Position numbers and translations under genes: made by a program
The notes under the pieces: generated by a model
Databases searched by the model: none
Told to the model about the DNA's origin: nothing
The model's input: the letters and a program-made list of their open reading frames with translations, nothing else
Shown here: positions 54,546 through 64,000 of the stretch, piece after piece
How positions within the stretch are numbered: position 1 is the stretch's first letter
Layout of the letters: each line of letters begins with the position of its first letter
Assembly: GCA_002840975.1 (NCBI GenBank)
Contig: PHDN01000016.1
Coordinates: 1-64,000, forward strand
Origin: Bacteroidetes bacterium HGW-Bacteroidetes-16
GTDB taxonomy: Bacteria > Bacteroidota > Bacteroidia > Bacteroidales > F082
Direction of reading: 5' to 3'
Length of the DNA stretch: 64,000 bases

Positions 54546-54807
54546 TGCATTTTCTTAAATGAACAATTGTAAATCGTTGGTGCAAAATTACCTAAAATAG
54601 CTGTTTATAAATGCCGCGCATTTAATCTATATTGATTTTAAATTGATCACATTACAAGGTTTCAAACGATTGTTGAATGACGGCATGGGTGTTTTTAAGG
54701 GCGTTGATCAGGTAGTGTTTTGTGTTCCCTTTTTTTAACCATTTTACTTTCATTTTCTTTGCACTTTTGCCAAAGGATTCCATTTAAGGAAATTAAATAT
54801 TATTCTG

Positions 54808-56755
<1,948 letters not shown>

Positions 56756-56783
56756 TTAAGCGTGCTTTGGTTATATTATGAAA

Positions 56784-57263
56784 TTAATGGTCTTCTACTT
56801 TATTCGCCTCTTTGGCGTCTGGTTTGCATTTTCCATAAAATGTAAGGCTATGGTAGGCGACTTCAACGCCAAGTATCTCTTCTACTGACTTTTGTATTTC
56901 CTGTATGCGTGGATCGCAGAACTCAAGTACTTTTCCATCCTCAACACAAACAAAATGGTCGTGCTGTTTAAACTTGAACGACCGTTCAAATTGTGCGCAG
57001 TTATTTCCGAACTGATGTTTGGTGACGAGGTTGCAGTCGAGTAACAATTCGATGGTATTGTACAAGGTGGCGCGGCTAACTCTGTATTTATTATTTTTCA
57101 TGCGTATGTAAAGGGTTTCTATATCGAAATGACCTTCGGTAGCATAAATTTCTTTTAAAATGGTGTACCGTTCAGGCGTCTTTCTATGCCCTTTCGATTC
57201 AAGGTAATCAGTAAATATTTTTTTTACCGATTCAAACGTGTCTTTTCTACTATTAAACTTCAT
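56784..57263 (-). CDS. Fur-family transcriptional regulator lacking the usual CxxC zinc pair
   Basis: A 159-residue metalloregulator. The winged helix occupies about 1-85 ([13 protein letters not shown] ... [19 protein letters not shown]). The regulatory metal ligands are present: HFD at 45-47 and HDH at 101-103, with His138. In Fur the next segment normally supplies a structural CxxC (HDHxxCxxCG). Here it reads [11 protein letters not shown], with Cys106 and Cys116, so the second Cys is Asp. It could sense iron or peroxide; I do not choose between Fur and PerR. It lies 85 bp downstream of the RelA/SpoT gene and 94 bp upstream of purA, same strand. Confidence 0.85.
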   Translation of the reverse strand: MKFNSRKDTFESVKKIFTDYLESKGHRKTPERYTILKEIYATEGHFDIETLYIRMKNNKYRVSRATLYNTIELLLDCNLVTKHQFGNNCAQFERSFKFKQHDHFVCVEDGKVLEFCDPRIQEIQKSVEEILGVEVAYHSLTFYGKCKPDAKEANKVEDH

Positions 57264-57348
57264 TACCAGCTCAGATTTGGGTGTAAAAATACTACTTTTT
57301 ATTTTTATATGGTTTAATTATAAATAGAAATTTATATATATGTGAAGA

Positions 57349-59580
57349 TTACGTAATTTTTTCCAGTCGTATAATTTTTATGATTTCTTTAATTTTTCTA
57401 AGTCGTTGAATGAGTTTCTTCAATGTATCTGTATTGTCAATGTAAACCGTTAGATTTAATTCGATGAGCCCTTCGGTATTTTTTAAATTAAAAGACCGGA
57501 TATTAATTTTAAACTCTTGTGAAATGATGGTGGTGACTTGGTGAATGAATCCCATGTTATCGATGGCTTTGATATTGAGTCCGGCAAGAAATTTTATTCC
57601 TTCCTTCTGTTTCCACTTGGCTTTTACAATATTGGTTCCGTATTGCGACATCAATTGAATGGCCGTAGGGCAATCTACTTTATGTACCTGAATAGGTTCA
57701 TTCGGAAATAAAAGCCCCATCACATTGTCTCCGGGAATAGGGTTACAACATACCGAAGCAACGTAATCGCTTGAATTAAAATCGGCCTTGTATTTTATTG
57801 TTCGATTTGGAGGGCTATTTTCATCAGCCTTCTCGGCCGTGGCTATTTGTGACGTGGTTCTTGTTTTGGAGAATGGAGTCAGGAAATTTCTCATCCAGCT
57901 GATGCGACTTTCTTGGGGATGCAGTATTTCTTTTATTTCTTTTAATCCAATCATTTCCATGGCTATGAAATAATAAAGATCAACAGCACCCTTAACCCGG
58001 TTTCCGCTTAATATTTGTGCCAGCGTGTTTTTATTATTCTCTATGTTAAGTTGTTTGAGCAAATCATCCAACTTTTTCATGCCTTGCTCTTTGTAGCTTC
58101 TGCGGTCGCTGCGGATGGCGGCTTTTATCCTGGATTTGGCCCTGGCGGTTACCACATTTTTGTACCAGTCCTCCCTGGGTTTTTGAATCTTAGATGTAAT
58201 CACTTCAACCTGATCGCCCGACTTGAGTTTATGATCGATGGACACCAATTTGTGGTTTATATTGGCACCGATGCAATTATTTCCCACATCGCTGTGAATG
58301 GAATAAGCGAAATCGAGTACCGTAGCATTTTGAGGCATGTTAATCATTTCACCCTTGGGGGTGAACACAAAAATTTCCTCGGCAAACAAGTTTTTTTTGA
58401 AATCGTTGATAAAGTCAAATGTATTGTCTTCGTTCTCCAGCAACAGCAATTGGGTTCTTTTAAGCCAGTTTTCCAGGCTGGAATCAATGAGCGTGGTTTC
58501 CTTGTATTTCCAATAAGCTGCGTATCCTTTGTTGGCAATTTCATCCATTCGGGTGCTGCGAATGTGGATATCGACCCATTTTCCCTCCGATCCCATCACG
58601 GTGCAATGGATGGCCTCATAACCATTGGCCTTGGGGGTACTTATCCAATCGCGAAGACGTTTGTTGTTAGGTTTATATATTGCGGTGATGATAGAATAGG
58701 CTACCCAACACCGTACTTTCTCATCCAATGGTTTGCCACCCAAAATAACGTCAATGGAATAGGTATTATAGATGTCTTCGAAAGAAACCTCCTGGGTTTT
58801 CATTTTTTGCCAGATGGAAGAGGCCGTTTTTTGATTCAGCTTTATCAGAAAATCATACCCCAGCTTTTGTAATTCTGTCTCTATGGGCGACTTAAAGGAT
58901 ACAAAGTAGGCTTCATTTTCTTCTTTCTTCTCCTGAATTCTCTGAGTAATATCATGATAAATAGCTTGTTGAGAGTATTTAAAGGCAAGTTCTTCGAGTT
59001 CGCTTTTAATGGTATACAATCCAAGCCTGAATGCCAGAGGGGCATAAATAAACAAGGTTTCGGAAGCAATTTTTAATTGTTTTTCACGCGGCATGGCATC
59101 CAGTGTGCGCATGTTGTGTAACCTGTCAGCGAGTTTTATCAGGATCACCCTGACGTCATCGGTCAGGGTCAGTAGGATTTTTTTTAGGGTTTCGGCTTGT
59201 GCCGTAGTATTCGACACCGAAATTTCCTCAATCTTGGTGAGTCCGTTAATAATTTTGGCTACTTCTTCACCAAACATTCCCGAAATATACTCCAGCGTGA
59301 TGTCGGTATCTTCAACCGTGTCGTGAAGCAAAGCGGCAATAATGGATGTTCTTCCCAATCCAATTTCCCCGGCGGCAATGGTGGCCACACTGATGGGATG
59401 AAGGATATACGGCTCGCCTGACCGTCGTCGCATGTCCTTGTGGGCATCGGCAGCCAATCGAAAGGCTTTTCTCACCATCCACCTATCGAGGGTATCCTTT
59501 CGGGTATACCAAACTTCGATCAATCGCTTATAATGGCGAAGAATTTCCAGCCTATCCAAATCTGTTGATGATGTCGTCAT
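57349..59580 (-). CDS. Bifunctional (p)ppGpp synthetase/hydrolase, RelA/SpoT family
   Basis: 743 residues in the standard RSH order. The HD hydrolase domain is about 30-190 with LLHDTVEDT (His86, Asp87, Glu90, Asp91), so hydrolysis looks intact. The synthetase domain is about 235-385 (KLNQKTASSIWQKMK; RLRDWISTPKANGYEAIHCTVMG; RSTRMDEIANKGYAAYWKY). The TGS domain is about 400-460 (IFVFTPKGEMINMPQNATVLDFAYSIH) and an ACT domain ends the protein (about 660-743). Synthetase residues are slightly altered from the textbook RFKDYI form (LRDWI), as is common in Bacteroidota. It sets the stringent response. Promoter just upstream. Confidence 0.93.
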   Translation of the reverse strand: MTTSSTDLDRLEILRHYKRLIEVWYTRKDTLDRWMVRKAFRLAADAHKDMRRRSGEPYILHPISVATIAAGEIGLGRTSIIAALLHDTVEDTDITLEYISGMFGEEVAKIINGLTKIEEISVSNTTAQAETLKKILLTLTDDVRVILIKLADRLHNMRTLDAMPREKQLKIASETLFIYAPLAFRLGLYTIKSELEELAFKYSQQAIYHDITQRIQEKKEENEAYFVSFKSPIETELQKLGYDFLIKLNQKTASSIWQKMKTQEVSFEDIYNTYSIDVILGGKPLDEKVRCWVAYSIITAIYKPNNKRLRDWISTPKANGYEAIHCTVMGSEGKWVDIHIRSTRMDEIANKGYAAYWKYKETTLIDSSLENWLKRTQLLLLENEDNTFDFINDFKKNLFAEEIFVFTPKGEMINMPQNATVLDFAYSIHSDVGNNCIGANINHKLVSIDHKLKSGDQVEVITSKIQKPREDWYKNVVTARAKSRIKAAIRSDRRSYKEQGMKKLDDLLKQLNIENNKNTLAQILSGNRVKGAVDLYYFIAMEMIGLKEIKEILHPQESRISWMRNFLTPFSKTRTTSQIATAEKADENSPPNRTIKYKADFNSSDYVASVCCNPIPGDNVMGLLFPNEPIQVHKVDCPTAIQLMSQYGTNIVKAKWKQKEGIKFLAGLNIKAIDNMGFIHQVTTIISQEFKINIRSFNLKNTEGLIELNLTVYIDNTDTLKKLIQRLRKIKEIIKIIRLEKIT

Positions 59581-59601
59581 TCCTCTATTCCCTCAAACCC
59601 G

Positions 59602-59632
59602 CAAAGTTAGTGAATTATTGGGCTTCCAGAAA
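59602..59632 (-). promoter_or_regulatory. Promoter TTTC-N19-TAACTTTG of the RelA/SpoT gene
   Basis: On the minus strand: TTTC at 59629-59632 (TTTG with one mismatch), exactly 19 nt, then TAACTTTG at 59602-59609. The ATG follows 21 nt later. This is the best-spaced promoter in the window. Confidence 0.6.
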
Positions 59633-59693
59633 CCTCGCCTGCCTAAAAAAATAATGTCTCCAAGTGGGTTTTTCCTATCGCACATGTTCATTT

Positions 59694-59727
59694 TTTGGCA
59701 TAGGGTTTGTTTTTATTCGTAGTTTTG
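59694..59727 (+). promoter_or_regulatory. Promoter TTTG-N22-TAGTTTTG of the T9SS type B protein gene
   Basis: TTTG at 59694-59697 and TAGTTTTG at 59720-59727, ending 19 nt before the ATG at 59747. Divergent from the RelA/SpoT promoter. Confidence 0.5.
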
Positions 59728-59746
59728 AAAAACGGTAAACATCCAC

Positions 59747-62368
59747 ATGAAAAGATACTTCATTGTCTTATTTATATTCTTGTTATTCAGTAACATCCTT
59801 TGGGCAACTCACCAGCGGGCTGCCCAGATAACCTATCGGCATGTAACGGGTCTTACCTATGAATTTACCATTACCATGTACACAAGGACTTCCAGCCCGG
59901 CTGATGATGACCGAATTGTAATGCCCATTTACTGGGGCGATAACACAGGTGATGAGCTGAACAGGATCTATTTTCAACCCATACCGGATGTTGAAGATAT
60001 CTCGTTAAACATCTATATTGGAGAGCATACTTTTCCCGGGCCGTCAGCCTACCTCGTTTCGGTAGAGGATCCAAACCGCAATTATGGTGTGGTAAACATT
60101 CCCAATTCGGTGAATGTTCCCATGTACATCGAAACCTTGCTGGTTATCAATCCATTTCTTGGGAATAACACCTCTGTTGAACTCCTCAACCCGCCAATCG
60201 ACCAGGGGTGCGTCGGGAAGACTTATATTCATAATCCCGGCGCCTTCGACCGTGATGGAGATAGCCTTTCATATCATCTGGTAGTGTGCAAGGGCGCAGG
60301 TGGTTATGAGATTCCCGGATACGATTATCCGATGACATCTGATTATTTTCTCATCGATGAGGTTACAGGGGATATTATTTGGGAAACACCGGTGTTGCAA
60401 GGGGAATACAATGTGGCTTTTGTGATAGAGGAGTGGCGCTTTGGAATTAAAATTTCCTCGGTCAGGCGCGATATGCAAATCAATATAGTGGCCTGTGATC
60501 ACGATCCTCCCGAAATTTTTACCATTGAAGATACCTGTGTGCTGGCGGGTGATTTTCTCCAGTTTGAAGCCACCGCCATCGATCCTGATGGTACCAATGT
60601 TGAAATGACTGCCTTTGGCGGTCCTTTCGAGCTGCCGCAAAACCCGGCCTATATACAGCCCGATCCCGCCATGGGAAATGATACCGTGACGACATTGTTC
60701 AACTGGCCAACTCTATGTGCACATGTTCGAATGGAACCCTATGCAGTGACGTTTAAGGCCAAAGACGCTGGTTTTCCGGTTAACCTGGTGAACTTTAAAA
60801 CCGTATTCATAAGTGTCATTGCACCCGCTCCAAAAAATCTGTTGGCGGATCCTCTTGGTGCTGCTATCAACCTCAGTTGGGAGGTTTCGTCGTGTGAAAA
60901 TGCCATCGGTTATAAGCTGTATCGCCGAAGTGGAGAGTCGGGCTGGGCACCGGGTTATTGTGAAACAGGAGTTCCCGGTTACACCGGATTTAAGCTGATA
61001 AAAGAAATGAATGGCTCTTCAACCACTACGTTCAGGGACGATAACAACGGTGCTGGTCTGGTGGTTGGGGTGGATTACTGCTATCGTGTTACGGCCACTT
61101 TTTTTGATGGGGCAGAAAGTCTGGCTTCCAACGAGGCTTGTGCCTACCTCAAACGTGATGTGCCCATGATCACCCATGTAACCAACGATAGCACTGATTT
61201 AACTGTAGGTCAGGTGTTTATCGACTGGGCAAGACCCATTGACCTGGATACAGTTCAATACCCCGGACCTTACCGGTATGTGCTTCAACGTAGTGAGGGA
61301 ACAATCTGGAATAACCCTGTTCAAGTAGCAGTAAATTCAGGTCTTGACGACACCTCCTACATGGATCGATCGGTTAATTTGAATACCTTTAGCGAGGCAT
61401 ACAGTTATCGTATCGACCTGGAGAGTGAATCCATTGGTTACATCGGTAGTTCGCAACCTGCCTCTTCGATATTTTTGAAAGCCATCCCCGCCGATGAGGA
61501 AATTAAGCTTGAATGGATGCCGAATATCCCCTGGACGAATTACGTGTATTCTGTCTATCGTAAAAATCCAGGATCAACTGATTATCAATTTGTAGGATCC
61601 ACAACTGAACAAGTTTACAGGGATCTTGCGTTGGTGAATGGACATGAATACTGTTATTACGTTGTTAGCAGCGGGAACTATTCAATTCCCGGACTTCCTG
61701 ATCCATTGATTAATTATAGCCAGCTACTTTGTACCTCACCAGTGGATGATGTGCCTCCTTGTCGGCCTGAGCTGTGGGTAAATACTGATTGTGAGCAAAT
61801 TTCCAATGAGTTAAAAATGGTTTTACCCTACGATTCCTGTAACCACGATGCCTTAAAGTATTACTTATTTTATCTTCCTCCGGGTTCAGATGTGGTGGAG
61901 TTAATTGATTCGGTGAATGTTGTCTATCGTGATACCACCTATTATTTGCATACAAACATTGACTATGTGGTGGGCTGTTATTATGTTACGGCCATCGATT
62001 CCGTTGGAAATGAAAGTGAACCAAGTTTAACAACCTGTGTTGGTTATGATGCGTGTCCGGTATACGAAATTCCCAATGTGTTCACACCCAACAATGGCGA
62101 TGATTTTAATAACCTGATGGTACCAATTGGTTCAAACTCGGCTAACCCAAAAGCAAATGTTCACCGCATCGACATGACCATTTTTAACCGTTGGGGAAAG
62201 GTGATGTATACCACAGAGGACCCGGAAATAAAATGGGATGGTAAAAATCAGAATAACAACCAGGATTGCCCGGTGGGTGTATATTATTATGTATGTGATG
62301 TATTTATCATGACACAGCAGGGAGAACAGAAAATTACCATGCAGGGATCGGTTACGATTCTTCGGTAA
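59747..62368 (+). CDS. Large T9SS type B exported protein with fibronectin III-like repeats
   Basis: 873 residues with a signal peptide (YFIVLFIFLLFSNILWA), then THQRAAQITYRHVTGLTYEFTI, an opening shared by gliding-type surface proteins. Several fibronectin type III-like domains follow (about 360-720; AINLSWEVSSCENAIGYKLYRR, EIKLEWMPNIPWTNYVYSVYRK). The C-terminal ~90 residues, with EIPNVFTPNNGDDFNNLM, FNRWGKVMY and WDGKNQNNNQDCPVGVYYYV, are the gliding-motility-associated CHU_C/type B sorting domain. The protein is likely a cell-surface adhesin or sugar-binding protein; no enzyme motif is visible. Confidence 0.9.
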   Translation: MKRYFIVLFIFLLFSNILWATHQRAAQITYRHVTGLTYEFTITMYTRTSSPADDDRIVMPIYWGDNTGDELNRIYFQPIPDVEDISLNIYIGEHTFPGPSAYLVSVEDPNRNYGVVNIPNSVNVPMYIETLLVINPFLGNNTSVELLNPPIDQGCVGKTYIHNPGAFDRDGDSLSYHLVVCKGAGGYEIPGYDYPMTSDYFLIDEVTGDIIWETPVLQGEYNVAFVIEEWRFGIKISSVRRDMQINIVACDHDPPEIFTIEDTCVLAGDFLQFEATAIDPDGTNVEMTAFGGPFELPQNPAYIQPDPAMGNDTVTTLFNWPTLCAHVRMEPYAVTFKAKDAGFPVNLVNFKTVFISVIAPAPKNLLADPLGAAINLSWEVSSCENAIGYKLYRRSGESGWAPGYCETGVPGYTGFKLIKEMNGSSTTTFRDDNNGAGLVVGVDYCYRVTATFFDGAESLASNEACAYLKRDVPMITHVTNDSTDLTVGQVFIDWARPIDLDTVQYPGPYRYVLQRSEGTIWNNPVQVAVNSGLDDTSYMDRSVNLNTFSEAYSYRIDLESESIGYIGSSQPASSIFLKAIPADEEIKLEWMPNIPWTNYVYSVYRKNPGSTDYQFVGSTTEQVYRDLALVNGHEYCYYVVSSGNYSIPGLPDPLINYSQLLCTSPVDDVPPCRPELWVNTDCEQISNELKMVLPYDSCNHDALKYYLFYLPPGSDVVELIDSVNVVYRDTTYYLHTNIDYVVGCYYVTAIDSVGNESEPSLTTCVGYDACPVYEIPNVFTPNNGDDFNNLMVPIGSNSANPKANVHRIDMTIFNRWGKVMYTTEDPEIKWDGKNQNNNQDCPVGVYYYVCDVFIMTQQGEQKITMQGSVTILR

Positions 62369-62443
62369 TTTGAGCAAGATGATATTTGTGCCTGGGACTA
62401 AGGGGAAAGTTTCTGGAAATGAAGGAATAAATCTGATCGACTT

Positions 62444-62549
62444 GCAGTCGGATAAATCCGGCTGCAATGGATATACTTTTAACAAGTTCATAGTAGATGA
62501 ACAAAACTGAATAGAATCAATCCATTGCAGTCTGGCTTTAGCCGACTGC
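62444..62549. repeat. Hairpin repeat unit A (tandem pair)
   Basis: A 106 bp unit bounded by two related palindromes: a GCAGTCGGATAAATCC-type hairpin at 62444-62465 and GCAGTCTGG...CCGACTGC at 62527-62549. They also pair with each other (GCAGTCGG against CCGACTGC), so the unit can fold into one long hairpin or two short ones. Similarity to the next copy extends beyond the unit, giving a period of 209 bp. There is no ORF. Confidence 0.75.
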
Positions 62550-62652
62550 ATCATAAAAAAACCTCCAGTTTAAGCAACTATTATAGTGTAAACAGGGAAT
62601 TTCAAAAATCAGAGATCTAAATACCCGGAAAATAAGGAATAAATTTGATCAG

Positions 62653-62758
62653 GCAGTCGGATAAATCCGGCCACAATGGATATACTTTTAACAAGTTCAT
62701 AGTAGATGAATAAAACTGAATAGAATCAATCCATTGCAGTCTGGCTTTAGCCGACTGC
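62653..62758. repeat. Hairpin repeat unit B (tandem pair)
   Basis: A direct duplicate of the unit at 62444-62549, with the same 106 bp length and a few substitutions (GGCCAC for GGCTGC in the left arm). The flanks CATCATAAAAAAACCTCC and CACCCAAAAAAACCTCC also match, so the duplicated segment reaches about 62620-62820. The rest of 62369-62885 shows nothing else. Confidence 0.75.
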
Positions 62759-62885
62759 ACCCAAAAAAACCTCCAGTTTAAGCAACTGTAATATTGTAAA
62801 AAGGAGATTTCAAAAACCAGAGATTAATAATCAGAAGGGAAGATGATCGGATAACCCATTTTCTTTTAATTGCGCTGGTTGGTCA

Positions 62886-63395
62886 TCATGGATGAATATC
62901 CACAGCATCCGTGGTAAACGACAATCCCTGTTGTCCTGATGTGCCTATCATCACAGCTTGAATCACAGGATGATTCAAGTGGTTGCTACCCCCGTAATGA
63001 ACCAGAAAATTGGCTCCTGCACCACCCTGCTTCTCTTTTTCCTCCACAATAAATTCAAGGGATTCCAAGGGTTTTACCCGTAAAGGGTTTTTCAAATAGT
63101 TCTTGATCTGATCTCCTTTTGAATTGTAATAATCAATGTTGAATAAATACAATGTGTCGTGGAGATCGGTGTTTCGAATGCTCAGGGTTGCCGTAAGTAA
63201 AATGCGTTTTGAACCATCTTGATGATAGATGTCGGAATAAATGGGTACATAAACCAGGTGAGAAGTATCTGCATTTTCCTTTAATAAATTGGTTGGAATA
63301 TAGGCGTGGCTTGGAAAATTCACAGGTTTCTTTTCGTTATTTATGCAAGAGGCAAGCCCGGTAAGTACTAGTATAGAGAACAATGCAATTTTCAT
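62886..63395 (-). CDS. DUF3124 lipoprotein
   Basis: 169 residues with a lipoprotein signal (IALFSILVLTGLASC; Cys17). The DUF3124 core is clear: LVYVPIYSDIYHQDGSKR, LLTATLSIRNTD and YYNSKGDQIKNYL. GGAGANFLVHYGG and QAVMIGTSGQQGLSFTT near the C-terminus are also typical. Family function is unknown. It is probably anchored in a membrane facing the periplasm. Nothing adjacent shares its direction. Confidence 0.85.
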   Translation of the reverse strand: MKIALFSILVLTGLASCINNEKKPVNFPSHAYIPTNLLKENADTSHLVYVPIYSDIYHQDGSKRILLTATLSIRNTDLHDTLYLFNIDYYNSKGDQIKNYLKNPLRVKPLESLEFIVEEKEKQGGAGANFLVHYGGSNHLNHPVIQAVMIGTSGQQGLSFTTDAVDIHP

Positions 63396-63589
63396 GACCT
63401 TTTTTCTGTAAAGATAATTATTTCTCCAGACACCTCTTTTTATAACCCATAATATTCAGTCATGAAGCAACATGTCCGAATGGTCGAAAGTTGAATGGTG
63501 TTGTGGAAATCGACTTGCTATTTGGCTTCATCAACAAGGAGTAGTTTAAAAAAAAACATCCAAATGTATCGATCAGGCTAAAGGCTGCC

Positions 63590-63597
63590 TATCTTTG
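63590..63597 (+). promoter_or_regulatory. -7 box (TATCTTTG) of the DivIC/FtsB-like gene
   Basis: An exact TAnnTTTG that ends 15 nt before the ATG at 63613. As at 17268, its TTG is in frame and could be mistaken for a start. Confidence 0.5.
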
Positions 63598-63612
63598 CCA
63601 AAATGCCCGGGT

Positions 63613-63906
63613 ATGTTCAATAAAAGAATTCTTCGTAACAAATATTTCTATACAGGATTGATTTTCGCTGTTTGGGTGCTTTTTTTTGATCAGGAAAGCA
63701 TGTTGGAGCAATGCCGCCTGAGCGACACTTTAAATGGACTGAACCATCAAAAAGAGTATTATCAGGACGAAATATCACAAACCGAGAAAGCCATAAAAAC
63801 CCTGGAGAATGATTCCGTCAGCCTCGAGAAGTACGCGCGAGAAAATTATTACATGAAGAAAAGCAACGAAGATATTTACGTGATTGTGCGTGATAAGGAT
63901 AAATAG
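63613..63906 (+). CDS. Septum formation initiator (DivIC/FtsB-like) protein
   Basis: A 97-residue bitopic division protein: a short N-terminal cytoplasmic part, one helix (about 12-26, FYTGLIFAVWVLFF), then a periplasmic coiled coil (LNGLNHQKEYYQDEISQTEKAIKTLENDSVSLEKYARE). It ends in YYMKKSNEDIYVI, the DivIC/FtsB hallmark. It should bridge FtsQ/DivIB and FtsL in the divisome. I start at the ATG 63613; a TTG at 63595 lies in the promoter box. The last 94 bp after the gene (63907-64000) hold nothing complete. Confidence 0.88.
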   Translation: MFNKRILRNKYFYTGLIFAVWVLFFDQESMLEQCRLSDTLNGLNHQKEYYQDEISQTEKAIKTLENDSVSLEKYARENYYMKKSNEDIYVIVRDKDK

Positions 63907-64000
63907 ATTTCTGCCATTACCCAGTTTTCTTTGATAATGCCTCCAAAAAAAGCGTTTTCTTAAGTCGTTTTCCATGTGCCGGATAGAAAAGATCAACTTC

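Noticed and set aside
63775-63996. 73-codon minus-strand frame at the window end
   Set aside because: It lies opposite the DivIC/FtsB-like gene and has no motif.

Overview
The window is a 64 kb chromosomal segment of a Bacteroidota bacterium. Several things point to this phylum: a complete Bat aerotolerance operon, the type IX secretion (T9SS) regulator PorX, secreted proteins with T9SS type A and type B C-terminal signals, a GH92 mannosidase, a DUF2723 membrane protein, and TAnnTTTG-type promoter boxes in place of sigma-70 -10 boxes. The gene mix suggests a Bacteroidales/Marinilabiliales-like lineage, but the order cannot be fixed from the sequence alone. I see no rRNA, tRNA, CRISPR array, phage or intact insertion sequence.

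Layout. 1-402 is non-coding and carries two kinds of palindromic repeat. 403-4786 has CorA, then a tightly packed run: a methyltransferase, a NodB deacetylase, a LolA-like carrier and a small lipoprotein. 4837-7794 is a GH92 mannosidase lipoprotein. 7920-8135 is a wrecked toxin-antitoxin locus. 8181-16652 (minus) is the Bat operon: moxR, DUF58, a BatD-like membrane protein, batA, batB, batC, batD, batE. 16960-17106 is a MITE-like palindromic element, with a second copy at 34487-34627. 17291-22500 holds DUF423, the porX-tsaE-ald group (minus) and an HD phosphohydrolase. 22682-27090 has two large envelope proteins of unknown function. 27210-30130 is a three-subunit proton-translocating transhydrogenase, closed by a terminator. 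30435-37349 holds DUF2238, pirin, an FAD reductase with an unknown partner, a predicted outer-membrane barrel and two lipoproteins. 37443-39128 (minus) is a T9SS-exported subtilase. 39344-40195 is an acetyltransferase. 40382-47511 is an efflux-type ABC operon with two MacB/FtsX permeases. 47588-56689 has glutamate dehydrogenase, DUF2723, iorAB, an AcpH-like protein and purA. 56784-59580 holds a Fur-family regulator and a RelA/SpoT enzyme. 59747-62368 is a large T9SS type B protein. 62444-62758 is a tandem pair of hairpin repeats. The window ends with a DUF3124 lipoprotein and a DivIC/FtsB-like division protein.

How the genes fit together. Many genes serve the cell envelope: lipoprotein trafficking (LolA and a candidate partner), T9SS control and cargo, efflux, glycosylation and division. 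The rest are central metabolism: redox balance through PntAB, amino-acid dehydrogenases, 2-oxoacid oxidation, purine synthesis and (p)ppGpp. The most unusual material is in non-coding DNA: three palindromic repeat families, a toxin-antitoxin deletion scar, and promoter boxes so close to genes that their TTG can be mistaken for a start codon.
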